Positions 8,290-19,938 of a stretch of DNA of 64,000 nt are shown piece by piece (the stretch's first letter is position 1; every line of letters begins with the position of its first letter). This stretch comes from Staphylococcus equorum (GTDB lineage Bacteria > Bacillota > Bacilli > Staphylococcales > Staphylococcaceae), in NCBI RefSeq assembly GCF_029024965.1, contig NZ_CP118982.1:124001-188000 (forward strand), written 5' to 3'. The translations under genes and the position numbers were made by a program. The notes under the pieces were generated by a model. The model ran no database searches, was not told the origin of the DNA, and worked only from the letters and a program-made list of their open reading frames with translations.

Positions 8290-9282
8290 TTAAGATTGTT
8301 TTTCAATATCTAATTTTTTGTATAAATCATCAATGAGTTCAAGAGATGAAGTATAACCACCAGCCATGTTCCATGTGATTTCATCTACATTTTTTGAAAC
8401 TTCATCATTTTTTACTGCATTTAAGTTTTTCCATTGATTACTTGATGTCCAATCTGCTTCTGTCTTCTTAGTTAACTCTGCGTCTTTATCAGTAGTGTTA
8501 GACTTGAACATAAATATATGATCAGCATCCATAAGCGGAATGCTTTCTTTAGATGTTAATTGAATGATGTCTTTACCTTTATCAACTTGTTTTTGTTGTC
8601 CTTCTGGTCGTTTAAACCCTAAGTCATGTAAGATGTCTCCAGCGTATCCACTTGCATAAATACGTGCATGATCTGGTCTGAAGTTGATAACTGAAGCTGA
8701 CATTGGCCATTGATCTCCATACTTAGCTTTTGCATCTTTTTTAAATTGTGCAACTTTATCATTATATTTCTTTAATAACTCATCAGCTTTGTCTTCTTTA
8801 CCGAGTGCTTTACCCATCATTTTCGTTGTATCTTGAAATTTATACACTGTATCGTGCGTAATTGTTGGTGCGATTTTAGAAAGTTGTTCATATTGTTTTT
8901 CGTTTCTGACTTTAGAACCGATGATTAAATCTGGTTTTAACTTAGATATTTCTTCTAAGTTTGGTGAAGGTTCTTGACCTACTATTTTTGTATCTTTTAG
9001 GTCGTCTTTTATGTAATCATATTTAGGTTGTTGCGTCCAAGATTCTACAGCACCGACAGGCTTGACGCCTAATGCGACAGATACATCAGTCGCGCCTTGA
9101 TATAATGTTACGACACGTTTTGGTTTTCCTTTAATTTCAGTGGTCCCCATAGCATGTTTAATCTTCGTTGTTTTACTATCTTCTTTTGACTCCGATGACT
9201 TTTCGGACTCCCCATTTCCACAAGCTGCTAACACCATAACCGCTACTATAACAGTAATGAATACTTTTGCTAAATGCTTCAT
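8290..9282 (-). CDS. sirA: Staphyloferrin B-binding lipoprotein SirA
   Basis: A 330-residue class III (BtuF/FhuD-like) substrate-binding lipoprotein. The signal peptide ends in the lipobox LAAC with lipidated C21, followed by a charged serine/glutamate linker to about residue 42 and two Rossmann-like lobes joined by a long helix. It captures ferric staphyloferrin B outside the membrane and passes it to SirB/SirC. The length equals that of S. aureus SirA. GGAGG stands before the ATG, and a perfect 23-bp Fur palindrome lies between promoter and gene, so expression should be induced by iron starvation together with sbnA-I. Confidence 0.95.
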   Translation of the reverse strand: MKHLAKVFITVIVAVMVLAACGNGESEKSSESKEDSKTTKIKHAMGTTEIKGKPKRVVTLYQGATDVSVALGVKPVGAVESWTQQPKYDYIKDDLKDTKIVGQEPSPNLEEISKLKPDLIIGSKVRNEKQYEQLSKIAPTITHDTVYKFQDTTKMMGKALGKEDKADELLKKYNDKVAQFKKDAKAKYGDQWPMSASVINFRPDHARIYASGYAGDILHDLGFKRPEGQQKQVDKGKDIIQLTSKESIPLMDADHIFMFKSNTTDKDAELTKKTEADWTSSNQWKNLNAVKNDEVSKNVDEITWNMAGGYTSSLELIDDLYKKLDIEKQS

Positions 9283-9302
9283 TTCTCTAAAACCTCCAAC
9301 TT

Positions 9303-9355
9303 GGATTGATAATCATTATCAATCCTAATATCTTATAAAGTAAACGATATGTCAA
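9303..9355 (-). promoter_or_regulatory. sirA promoter with Fur box
   Basis: On the minus strand TTGACA (9350-9355) and GATATT (9327-9332) are 17 bases apart. The palindrome 9303-9325 (GGATTGATAAT, one central base, then its exact complement) covers the expected transcription start and matches the Fur consensus GATAATGATTATC. Confidence 0.88.
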
Positions 9356-9392
9356 CAAAAATTTTTAATTTTTTAAAAAATTAAATAAAGAT

Positions 9393-9450
9393 TTGACATT
9401 TTTAGAAAGGATACCTAGAATACAGTTTATTGATAATGATAATCGTTATC
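9393..9450 (+). promoter_or_regulatory. sbnA promoter with Fur box
   Basis: TTGACA (9393-9398), 17-base spacer, TAGAAT (9416-9421), then GATAATGATAATCGTTATC at 9432-9450, a classical 19-bp Fur box just past the predicted start. A separate box from that of sirA, so the two divergent operons each have their own operator. Confidence 0.9.
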
Positions 9451-9497
9451 AGTATCGTAATGTTATTAATAATCCATATTTTTTAGGAGGAATTTAA

Positions 9498-11485
<1,988 letters not shown>

Positions 11486-11498
11486 GGAGTGTCGTACA

Positions 11499-13268
11499 GT
11501 GATAGAAGTCACAGCGAATCATCAACAAAATCATGCACACACTACTATTTTAAGAGATCTAGTGGATGGTCTATTATTTGAAGATGTCTTCGGTCTTCTG
11601 ACAAAAAGTGAAGCATTGCAAATCGCTTCAGATACGATATTGAAATATGGCAATGAAGATAAGGTGCTCTATATACCTGTTTATCATAGTGGTTTAAATA
11701 TTTATAGATTAAAAGGAACGACCGTCTTTGTAAAAGACAATGACGAACAACACGCGATCAATGCTTTAGGGTTATGGGATGCATTAGTTGAAATGAATGC
11801 ACCATCGAGCCATGAATTGAATACAGTACGTTTTCGAGAAGGGCTAGAAGTTGCGATGGATCAGTTAACAGCGCAATTGGCAGGATTAACCTTATCAGAG
11901 CATCCCTTTATCAAATCAGAACAGTTTGCGAGTTTAAAGGATCGTCCATTTCATCCTTTAGCTAAAGAAAAACGTGGTTTAGGTAAATCAGATTATCAAC
12001 AATATCAACCCGAATACTTTAAAACTTTTTCTTTAAAAACGGTCGCGATACATCGTGATTACATTTTAAAGAGTGAGTATTTAAACGAAAGCTTACTCAA
12101 TGAAGCATTAGCAATCGAAGACGAGGATATATTACCACACACACTTGAGTCAGCAGACTTAGATTCAGAGTCGTATATGGTATTTCCTGTACATCCTTGG
12201 CAAATGACACATGTGATTCCCGAAATGTTTCAAGCAGAAATCGCAGCGCACATCATTGTGCCATTAGATTATGAGTTCGGCGAGTTTCTACCCTCATCAT
12301 CTATGCGCTCGCTTATTGATATTCAACGTCCGTTTCAGCATATTAAAGTACCGTTTTCAATGCAGTCGTTAGGTGCACTGAGATTAACACCGACACGCTA
12401 CTTATTAAATGGTGAAAAGGCAGAACAATTATTAAGTGAAATTATATCTCAAGACAGCACTTTAGAAAATAAGGTAGCGCTGTGTAATGAAAAGCAGTGG
12501 CTATCGTTTATTAATGCAGATAAAGATATATTCCAAGATCAAATAGGCCATCTGACAACACAGATTAGAAGTTATCCTAAGCAAGTGACAGCACCATCGT
12601 CACAACTCGTATCGATGGCTGCATTAGCGGCACATGATGCCACATTATATGAAGATATTCTTGGCATAGCCCAAGATCAAATGGAAAGTCAGCAATTAGA
12701 AGTGTTATTTGATGAGATAATAGATCAATTTCTTCATATTATGCTTAAATTTATGAAAAATGGTGTCTTACCAGAAGTACATGGACAAAATATTTTAATC
12801 TTATTTAAAGAAGGGCACGTGGATCAATTTATATTGAGAGATCACGATACAGTACGTATTAATCCACGGTGGATGCATGAAAATAACATTGATATTCCAC
12901 AATATGCGATAAGCAAAAATTCTCCAAATACGTTAATTAATGAAGATATAGAAACATTCTTTACATATTTTCAAACATTAGCAGTATCAGTGAATTTATA
13001 TGCAATTGTAGATATGCTACATCACGTCTTTGGATTGGATGAACTAATGTTAATGAATAAAATTAAATCATCACTTTCAAAGCATGTGCAGCAGATGGAT
13101 TGTTCGGAAGTGGATAAAGCACAAGTGCAACATATTTTGTTCGAGAAGCAAACGTGGCCTTTTAAACGCGTACTCTTACCACTTTTACATCAACAAGAAT
13201 CAGGTGGCGGTAGCATGCCATCCAGTATTGGGACAATACCAAACCCAATGATGCGTCATGAACAGTGA
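11499..13268 (+). CDS. sbnC: Staphyloferrin B NIS synthetase SbnC
   Basis: A 589-residue IucA/IucC-family NRPS-independent siderophore synthetase. Conserved family pieces include HPFIKSEQF, the KDRPFHPLAKEKRG segment near residue 150, VFPVHPWQM near residue 230, SSSMRSL (ATP phosphate contact) near residue 265, and EVHGQNILILFKEGH with IRDHDT near residues 430-455. SbnC performs the last amide bond formation in S. aureus, after SbnE and SbnF. It starts with GTG behind AAGGAG, 13 bases after sbnB, and overlaps sbnD by eleven bases. The C-terminus ends PNPMMRHEQ, a tail shared with SbnE. Confidence 0.95.
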   Translation: MIEVTANHQQNHAHTTILRDLVDGLLFEDVFGLLTKSEALQIASDTILKYGNEDKVLYIPVYHSGLNIYRLKGTTVFVKDNDEQHAINALGLWDALVEMNAPSSHELNTVRFREGLEVAMDQLTAQLAGLTLSEHPFIKSEQFASLKDRPFHPLAKEKRGLGKSDYQQYQPEYFKTFSLKTVAIHRDYILKSEYLNESLLNEALAIEDEDILPHTLESADLDSESYMVFPVHPWQMTHVIPEMFQAEIAAHIIVPLDYEFGEFLPSSSMRSLIDIQRPFQHIKVPFSMQSLGALRLTPTRYLLNGEKAEQLLSEIISQDSTLENKVALCNEKQWLSFINADKDIFQDQIGHLTTQIRSYPKQVTAPSSQLVSMAALAAHDATLYEDILGIAQDQMESQQLEVLFDEIIDQFLHIMLKFMKNGVLPEVHGQNILILFKEGHVDQFILRDHDTVRINPRWMHENNIDIPQYAISKNSPNTLINEDIETFFTYFQTLAVSVNLYAIVDMLHHVFGLDELMLMNKIKSSLSKHVQQMDCSEVDKAQVQHILFEKQTWPFKRVLLPLLHQQESGGGSMPSSIGTIPNPMMRHEQ

Positions 13269-14517
13269 AGCGATTTGGTATAGGAACTTTCGCATTTTAT
13301 GGCTGAGCCAGTTTATTTCGATAGCTGGACTGACCGTACTCGTTCCTTTGTTGCCAATCTATATTGCATCGCTCAAGGATTTATCTGTTACAGAAATTCA
13401 AATGTGGAGTGGGATTGCAATTGCAGCGCCCGCTATCACAACGATGATTTCATCACCGCTGTGGGGCAAACTTGGCGATAGAATCAGCCGAAAATGGATG
13501 GTACTCCGTGCATTATTAGGTTTAGCAGTTTGTTTATTATTGATGTCACTCTGTACGACGCCACTGCAGTTTGTGTTAGTCAGATTATTACAAGGTTTAT
13601 TTGGCGGTGTCGTAGATGCTTCTAATGCATTTGCGACGAGTGAAGCACCTGAAAAAATGCGTGGTAAAGTACTTGGGAAATTGCAAAGTTCTATTAGTGC
13701 GGGCTCTCTTGTGGGACCACTTATCGGAGGCGTTGCAGCAAGTATTGTTGGATTTCAGTCGTTACTGTTAGTGATTGCTATTTTGACATTTATTGTCTGT
13801 GCAGTAGGTATTAAGTTACTTATAGAAACTACACATCAGCATAACAGTAGCGAACCAGAACCTATACGTTGTGGTGTAAGACAATCATTTAAATGTTTAC
13901 TGTGTTCGCAAGTGACATGTCGTTTCATTATTGTTGGTATGCTTGCCAATCTTGCGATGTATGGCATGATGACTGCACTCGCCCCTTTAACAACTGGCGC
14001 CAACCAGACATTTTTAGATGATAAAGCGGCAGTAGGTCTTGTTCAATCTGCATTTTGGACTGCTTCTATTTTAAGTGCTCCATTATGGGGAAGCTTAAAT
14101 GATAAAAACTACGTCAAATATGTCTATTTAATCACTGCACTCATTTGTGGCTTAAGTGTTATATTCCAAGGCCTGTCCACTACACTATGGATGTTAATCA
14201 TTTTTAGAATGATACAAGGATTTACGTATAGTGCATTAATTCAAAGTGTGATGTATGTCGTTGTTAAGGCATGTCATCAAGATTTAAAAGGCACTTTCGT
14301 TGGTTCCACAAACAGTATGTTAGTTGTAGGACAAGTTGCAGGCAGTATGTTAGGCGCTGTGATTACAAGTAGCTATAACCATACGGTTACATTTATCGTG
14401 ATGGGTGGCATATTTATAAGCAGTTGTGTTGTCTTATTATCATCTCAATTAAACGCTGTGAAAGATTATAAATTAACAATGAATGTATGGGAGTTGAATA
14501 ATAAACGTGCAAAGTAA
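13258..14517 (+). CDS. sbnD: Staphyloferrin B exporter SbnD (MFS)
   Basis: A 419-residue major facilitator with 12 predicted membrane segments. The motif A region GKLGDRISRKWMVLRALLG lies between helices 2 and 3, with a related GSLNDKNYVKY loop in the second half. It is the inner-membrane exporter of newly made staphyloferrin B. The gene overlaps both neighbours (sbnC by 11 bases, sbnE by 11), the tight spacing expected for an export step built into the pathway. Length matches S. aureus SbnD. Substrate assignment comes from the operon context rather than from sequence-specific residues. Confidence 0.93.
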   Translation: MNSEAIWYRNFRILWLSQFISIAGLTVLVPLLPIYIASLKDLSVTEIQMWSGIAIAAPAITTMISSPLWGKLGDRISRKWMVLRALLGLAVCLLLMSLCTTPLQFVLVRLLQGLFGGVVDASNAFATSEAPEKMRGKVLGKLQSSISAGSLVGPLIGGVAASIVGFQSLLLVIAILTFIVCAVGIKLLIETTHQHNSSEPEPIRCGVRQSFKCLLCSQVTCRFIIVGMLANLAMYGMMTALAPLTTGANQTFLDDKAAVGLVQSAFWTASILSAPLWGSLNDKNYVKYVYLITALICGLSVIFQGLSTTLWMLIIFRMIQGFTYSALIQSVMYVVVKACHQDLKGTFVGSTNSMLVVGQVAGSMLGAVITSSYNHTVTFIVMGGIFISSCVVLLSSQLNAVKDYKLTMNVWELNNKRAK

Positions 14518-16234
14518 TCAGAATATTGAAATAGCTGAACAAGCAGCTGTAGAACGTATATTGAATGTATATTTTAGAGAACAAAATTTGTACAATGCGC
14601 AGCCAGAGCAAAACATGTGGCACATCACGCTCGGGCCGTCTAAAACGTTAATAGGTAAATTTAATTATTGGTCAGTAATGGGTCATCACACATACCACCC
14701 AGTGATGTGTGCACAAGACAATGGCACGTCTTCACAGTTAGCACCAATGGAAGTGATTGAGCACGTGTTTGAGATGCTCGAACAACAAACAGGAGATGAA
14801 GATAAAACCGGATTAAAAGCAACACTACACAATATTTATAAAGATATTAACAATAGTGTAAAACGCACTGCACTCTATTTAACACGTGCGCAACAACAAC
14901 AAACAGAAGATGAGTATATTATTTCGGAACAATCCCTTTATTTAGGTCATCCGTTTCATCCAACACCCAAAAGTTCTGTCGGATTTAGCGAAGAAGATTT
15001 ATTGCATTATGCACCAGAGTGCCACGCACAATTTCAACTGTATTATATACAAGTTAATCGTTCTATCATGCTAGAACGATATGTGGAAGGTAGAGCTGCC
15101 ACAGTAAATGAATTGGTATTACAGTTGGCACAGTTAGATTCTGATGACATAGACGACGGTTATACATTGTTACCCTTGCATCCATATCAAATAACCGTAT
15201 TAAAAGATAACGCTAAGTTTAAACAATGGATGGATGACGGCTTAATTAAAGACATCGGTATCAGCGGACATTATGTCTATCCAACGTCTTCTGTTCGCAC
15301 GATATTTTCAAAAGAGCTTAACATTTACCTGAAATTACCGATAAATGTCAAAATCACAAACTTCGTAAGAACGAATGATTATGAACAAGTAGAACGAACG
15401 ATTGATGCTGCAAATGTCATCGCATCGATAAAAACAGACTATGAAACAAAGCATTTTAAACTGATGTTTGAAGAAGGTTATCGTGCATTGAAATATTCGT
15501 CTGAAGCAGGGGCTTTTGATTTATTAGCAAATACTGCAATGATCGTGCGTGAAGGTATTGAAGATTATTATTCGGAGAAACAAATTCACGTGTTAGCGAG
15601 TCTATTTGAAACGATGCCACATGAGCCGGACTCTATGTTAGGAGACTTGATTACTCAAAGCGGTTTGTCGGATGAGGAATGGTTAAGTGCATACTTAGAC
15701 ATCACCTTATATCCAATGCTTGAATTACTATCTGAAACTGGCATTAGTTTAGAAGCACATGTACAAAATACTTTAATTGAATTTAAAGACGGCCATCCGG
15801 AAGTATGTTACGTCAGAGATTTGGAAGGCGTATGTATAGCAGAAGATATCGCAAAGCGTGCGCAAATTATTCCCAATATAATACAAAGCGATAGTCCAGT
15901 TGTCTATAGTAATGAAGCAGCGTGGCATCGTTTTAAATACTACATTATTGTAAATCATTTAGGACATTTGGTCGCTACAATGGGCAAACGCGTTGGCAGT
16001 GAAACGACATTATGGCAAACGGTTCGCAATAAATTGTTGAATTGGTCTCAAGACGCCAGTACATCAGCACAAATGAAAGTCTATGTGGATGACCTATACG
16101 AAAGGCCAACATTTTCAGCAAAAGCAAACTTTATGAGCAAAATAAAAGATTGCGGCGATAACCCACTTTATACCAATATACCAAACCCAATGTTTATGGA
16201 AGAGGAGGTACGACAACATGATGCACAATATTGA
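14507..16234 (+). CDS. sbnE: Staphyloferrin B NIS synthetase SbnE
   Basis: A 575-residue IucA/IucC-family synthetase, starting with GTG and overlapping sbnD. Family motifs: LYLGHPFHPTPKSSVGFSE near residue 145, LLPLHPYQITVL near residue 225, TSSVRTIFSKELNIYLKLPINVKI near residue 265, and SLEAHVQNTLIEFKDGHPEVCYVRDLEG near residue 415. In S. aureus it joins citrate (from SbnG) to L-2,3-diaminopropionate, the first condensation. An ATP-dependent acyl adenylate is the intermediate in this family. The nearest ribosome site is GGGAG about 14 bases before GTG, so translation is probably coupled to sbnD. Confidence 0.95.
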   Translation: MQSNQNIEIAEQAAVERILNVYFREQNLYNAQPEQNMWHITLGPSKTLIGKFNYWSVMGHHTYHPVMCAQDNGTSSQLAPMEVIEHVFEMLEQQTGDEDKTGLKATLHNIYKDINNSVKRTALYLTRAQQQQTEDEYIISEQSLYLGHPFHPTPKSSVGFSEEDLLHYAPECHAQFQLYYIQVNRSIMLERYVEGRAATVNELVLQLAQLDSDDIDDGYTLLPLHPYQITVLKDNAKFKQWMDDGLIKDIGISGHYVYPTSSVRTIFSKELNIYLKLPINVKITNFVRTNDYEQVERTIDAANVIASIKTDYETKHFKLMFEEGYRALKYSSEAGAFDLLANTAMIVREGIEDYYSEKQIHVLASLFETMPHEPDSMLGDLITQSGLSDEEWLSAYLDITLYPMLELLSETGISLEAHVQNTLIEFKDGHPEVCYVRDLEGVCIAEDIAKRAQIIPNIIQSDSPVVYSNEAAWHRFKYYIIVNHLGHLVATMGKRVGSETTLWQTVRNKLLNWSQDASTSAQMKVYVDDLYERPTFSAKANFMSKIKDCGDNPLYTNIPNPMFMEEEVRQHDAQY

Positions 16235-17993
16235 ACAACAAGTAAAGCAACGCATTATGAATCAACTTGTAACTTCTATTATATACGAGGATGTTGTGCA
16301 ATATGAGGTGACACAACAAGGTGCTACTTCGATAGTTACCATTGAAGCTGAAGACGCAACGTATCGCGCTGAAGTGAGAGAATTAGACAGCTTTCAAAGG
16401 CTAGAACTTACGTCACCCGTATGGCGAATCACAGATGATGGCGATACAGCAGTAACGGTTGATTACGCTACAATGTTACGAGAAGTCATATATACATTTG
16501 ATAAAAACAATGAAAAAGTTGAGGCGTTTATCAACGAATTACTACAAACGGAGCTGAAAGATACACAAGCCATGCGATATAAAGAGATGACTGCGGGTAG
16601 TGTTGAATTAACGTTCGATGCACTTGAATCTTATGCGATGGAAGGCCATCCTTATCACCCAAGTTATAAATCACGCCTTGGTTTTACGCCTGTAGATAAT
16701 TTGCAATATGGCCCTGATTTCCAACCGACATTTACATTGAAATGGCTCGCAATTCCCAAACATTATATTGAACAAACTGTCTCTCGAAATATTGAATCGC
16801 AAGACTTACTTCAACAACAATTAGGTGATGAAGTTGTGCAGCAGTTTAAAGAAGTGCTACTAGCATTAGATAAATCATTAGCAGACTATGAGTGGTTACC
16901 TGTGCATCCTTGGCAATTTGATCACATTATTGCGAGTGAACTTGCTGAACAATGGATTAATGGTGAAATTATATTACTAGGCGAATCGGAAGAATACTAT
17001 ACACCGCAACAATCAATTCGTACATTATCACCTGTGGACACGTCTAAATATTATATTAAAGTGCCCTTAAGCATTACGAATACATCCACTAAACGTGTAT
17101 TAGCGCCACATACGATTGAGAATGCAGCGCAAATTACAGATTGGTTAAAGCATATTCATGAACAAGATAGCTATCTAAATAAGGAATTAAAAACAGTATT
17201 CTTAGGTGAAATATTAGGTATGTCTTATATTAATGATAATTTAACTGAATCAAAGCGTGAAGCAATATATGGTGCAGTATCTGTCATATGGCGAGAGAAC
17301 TTACACAGTTACTTAACTGAAACAGAAGATGCGATACCGTTTAATGCGATTTATAGTTTAGACCAACGACAAAATCCAATTATTCAGCAATGGATTGCAC
17401 AATATGGTGTAGCAGCTTGGGTTAGACAATTTATCAAAGTTGCAGTACAACCGATTATTCATATGCTTTATTATCACGGTATTGCACTTGAATCACATGC
17501 GCAAAACATGATGCTTATTCATGAAGACGGTTGGCCAACACGTGTAGCAATTAAAGATTTTCATGATGGTGTGCGTTTTAAACGTGGATTACTAAGTACA
17601 GAGGCACAAAATCCTCAATTAAAAGACACACCAGAGGAACATAAGAAAATTAATCGTAATTCATTTATCGAAACAGAAGATGTGGAACTTGTTAGAGACT
17701 TTACTTTAGACGCATTTTTCTTTATTAATATTTCTGAAATTATTATGTTCTTTGAACGTCACTACAATTTGAGTGAACATAAACAATGGATGTATGTATA
17801 CGATGAAATCAAGCAATATCGTCAAACCCATCCTGACTTACCTAATTATGAGCACTTTGATTTGTTTGAAAAAACGATACAAGTAGAAAAATTAACGACA
17901 ATAAGATTATTAGAGGATACGGAAATAAGAATCCATCACGTAACTAACCCGTTAGGAGTGATTCATCATGATGACGTTATCCCTCAAAGATAA
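16218..17993 (+). CDS. sbnF: Staphyloferrin B NIS synthetase SbnF
   Basis: A 591-residue IucA/IucC-family enzyme, third of the three NIS synthetases. Landmarks are MEGHPYHPSYKSRLGFTPVDN near residue 140, WLPVHPWQFDHI near residue 230, QQSIRTLSPVDTSKYYIKVPLSI near residue 270 and ALESHAQNMMLIHEDGWPTRVAIKDFHDGVRF near residue 430. SbnF condenses the decarboxylated SbnH product with a second diaminopropionate in S. aureus. A GAGGAGGT ribosome site precedes two adjacent ATG codons; either could be used. Overlaps sbnE and sbnG, keeping the operon continuous. Confidence 0.95.
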   Translation: MMHNIEQQVKQRIMNQLVTSIIYEDVVQYEVTQQGATSIVTIEAEDATYRAEVRELDSFQRLELTSPVWRITDDGDTAVTVDYATMLREVIYTFDKNNEKVEAFINELLQTELKDTQAMRYKEMTAGSVELTFDALESYAMEGHPYHPSYKSRLGFTPVDNLQYGPDFQPTFTLKWLAIPKHYIEQTVSRNIESQDLLQQQLGDEVVQQFKEVLLALDKSLADYEWLPVHPWQFDHIIASELAEQWINGEIILLGESEEYYTPQQSIRTLSPVDTSKYYIKVPLSITNTSTKRVLAPHTIENAAQITDWLKHIHEQDSYLNKELKTVFLGEILGMSYINDNLTESKREAIYGAVSVIWRENLHSYLTETEDAIPFNAIYSLDQRQNPIIQQWIAQYGVAAWVRQFIKVAVQPIIHMLYYHGIALESHAQNMMLIHEDGWPTRVAIKDFHDGVRFKRGLLSTEAQNPQLKDTPEEHKKINRNSFIETEDVELVRDFTLDAFFFINISEIIMFFERHYNLSEHKQWMYVYDEIKQYRQTHPDLPNYEHFDLFEKTIQVEKLTTIRLLEDTEIRIHHVTNPLGVIHHDDVIPQR

Positions 17994-18762
17994 ATTGGCA
18001 CAAGACACTGAAGTCTATGGCATTTTCAATTCGATTCCGAATCCACTTGTTATTGAAATCATCGCAGCAAGTGGTTACGATTTTGTAATTATAGATACTG
18101 AACATGCTGCCATTAACGATGAAACGTTAGAACATTTAATTCGTGCAGCTGAAGCAGCGCAAATCACGCCAATTGTCAGGGTCACTCAAGTCATTGATCG
18201 AGATATTATCAAAGTGTTAGACATGGGCGCAAGAGGTATTATTATCCCTCATGTTAAAGATAAAGCGACCGTAGAACATATTGTGGAATTAAGTCGCTAT
18301 TATCCTCAAGGTATGCGCAGTTTAAATGGTGGACGTATGGCCAAGTTTGGTGAAATTCCATTAACGGATTACATGACGAACGCAAACGACAAAATTATTG
18401 TCATGGCGATGATTGAAGATCAAGAGGGCATCAGTGCCATAGAAGACATTGTACAAGTTGAAGGTTTAGACATGATTATTGAAGGTGCTGCCGATTTATC
18501 GCAATCGTTTGGCATGCCATGGGAAACGAGCAGTGAAGTCGTACAATCAGCATTACGTTACATGCATGACGTGACAAGTGATTACAATAAACACTTTTGT
18601 GCCTTACCAAGAAATAAAGAACAACAAGATATATGGGCACAACGTGGTGTTAATACGTTTGTACTTGGAGACGACCGTGGCAAACTCTACCGTAACTTAA
18701 AATCAGAATTAACCTCATTTAAAGGAGGAGTCGAACGTGCCACAAATATTCGACAAAATTAA
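17968..18762 (+). CDS. sbnG: Siderophore-dedicated citrate synthase SbnG
   Basis: A 264-residue HpcH/HpaI aldolase-fold protein (class II aldolase-like TIM barrel). S. aureus SbnG makes citrate from oxaloacetate and acetyl-CoA independently of the TCA-cycle enzyme, so siderophore synthesis continues when the cycle is repressed. Visible motifs are FVIIDTEHAAIND near residue 40, MGARGIIIPHVKDK near residue 90, and the metal/carboxylate region VMAMIEDQEGISAIEDI near residue 150 followed by IEGAADLSQSFG. TAGGAGTG precedes the ATG, which overlaps the sbnF end by 26 bases. Confidence 0.94.
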   Translation: MMTLSLKDKLAQDTEVYGIFNSIPNPLVIEIIAASGYDFVIIDTEHAAINDETLEHLIRAAEAAQITPIVRVTQVIDRDIIKVLDMGARGIIIPHVKDKATVEHIVELSRYYPQGMRSLNGGRMAKFGEIPLTDYMTNANDKIIVMAMIEDQEGISAIEDIVQVEGLDMIIEGAADLSQSFGMPWETSSEVVQSALRYMHDVTSDYNKHFCALPRNKEQQDIWAQRGVNTFVLGDDRGKLYRNLKSELTSFKGGVERATNIRQN

Positions 18763-19927
18763 AGAGATAAAGCAAACTGGCGCACCTGTTTGTCATTATA
18801 TATATGATTTAAACGCATTACGTCAACATATGCATAAAATCGTGTCGTCCTTACCAGAGAACTGTGAGATGTATTATGCGATGAAAGCGAATAGCGAAGA
18901 TGACATTTTAGCAACGATGAGTGAATCCGTTGCTGGATTTGAAGTTGCATCTCAAGGTGAAATACAAAAAGGCTTAGCACATAAAAAAGCGAACCGTATT
19001 ATTTTTGGTGGCCCAGGAAAAACAGACGAAGAATTAACATTTGCCATCGATCAAGGCATTCAACGCATTCACGTTGAAAGTATATACGAATTAAAAAGGT
19101 TAAATGCTATCCTAGATACCAAAAATAAACAGATGGATGTCTTATTACGTGTGAATTTATCAGGACCTTTTCCAAATGCGACGCTACACATGGCAGGACG
19201 CCCAACTCAATTTGGTATATCGGAAAATGAAGTCGAACAAGCAATTAAGCTTGCACTTGAACTACCGCATATCAAATTAGAAGGATTTCATTTTCATTCT
19301 ATTTCAAATAACTTAGATGCAGCGTTACATTTAGATGTTATGCGACTCTATTTTCATAAAGCCAAAATATGGTCAGAAGCTTTTCAATTTCCACTGAAAC
19401 ATATCAATATCGGTGGAGGTATCGGAGTCAATTACGCAGATTTAAATCAACAATTCGAATGGCAGAAATTTGTGGAAGGCTTTCAAGACGTCATTAATGA
19501 AGAAGCGATGAATGACGTTACGTTGAACTTTGAGTGTGGCCGATACTTAGTTGCGCAAATCGGTTACTATGCGACTGAAGTCATTGATATCAAGCAAGTG
19601 CATAATGCGTATTACGCTATTTTAAAAGGGGGCACGCAACAATTCAGACTACCAGTGTCATGGCAACACAACCATCCTTTTGAAATATGTCATATTAACC
19701 ATAACCCTTATCACTTTGAACGCATGGAAGTCGCAAATGAAAAGGTGACATTCGTCGGTCAACTCTGCACGCCGAAAGATGTTTTCTCAAAAGAAACACC
19801 AGTAAAATTTGTAAGAACTGGGGATGTCGTAATATTTAATTACGCTGGCGCTTATGGTTGGTCTATTTCTCACCATGATTTTTTAAGTCATCCACATCCG
19901 ACATTTATCTATTTATCTGATCAATAA
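18737..19927 (+). CDS. sbnH: PLP-dependent decarboxylase SbnH
   Basis: A 396-residue fold III (alanine racemase/ornithine decarboxylase-like) enzyme that decarboxylates the citryl-diaminopropionate intermediate to the ethylenediamine moiety of staphyloferrin B. The PLP lysine is K50 in MYYAMKANSEDDIL; the phosphate-binding glycine loop NIGGGIGVNY is near residue 230; the barrel shows GFHFHSISNN, which contacts the cofactor. A GTG start at 18737 behind GGAGGAG is well placed inside the sbnG 3' end. The gene precedes sbnI by 11 bases. Confidence 0.94.
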   Translation: MPQIFDKIKEIKQTGAPVCHYIYDLNALRQHMHKIVSSLPENCEMYYAMKANSEDDILATMSESVAGFEVASQGEIQKGLAHKKANRIIFGGPGKTDEELTFAIDQGIQRIHVESIYELKRLNAILDTKNKQMDVLLRVNLSGPFPNATLHMAGRPTQFGISENEVEQAIKLALELPHIKLEGFHFHSISNNLDAALHLDVMRLYFHKAKIWSEAFQFPLKHINIGGGIGVNYADLNQQFEWQKFVEGFQDVINEEAMNDVTLNFECGRYLVAQIGYYATEVIDIKQVHNAYYAILKGGTQQFRLPVSWQHNHPFEICHINHNPYHFERMEVANEKVTFVGQLCTPKDVFSKETPVKFVRTGDVVIFNYAGAYGWSISHHDFLSHPHPTFIYLSDQ

Positions 19928-19938
19928 GGAGGACTACA

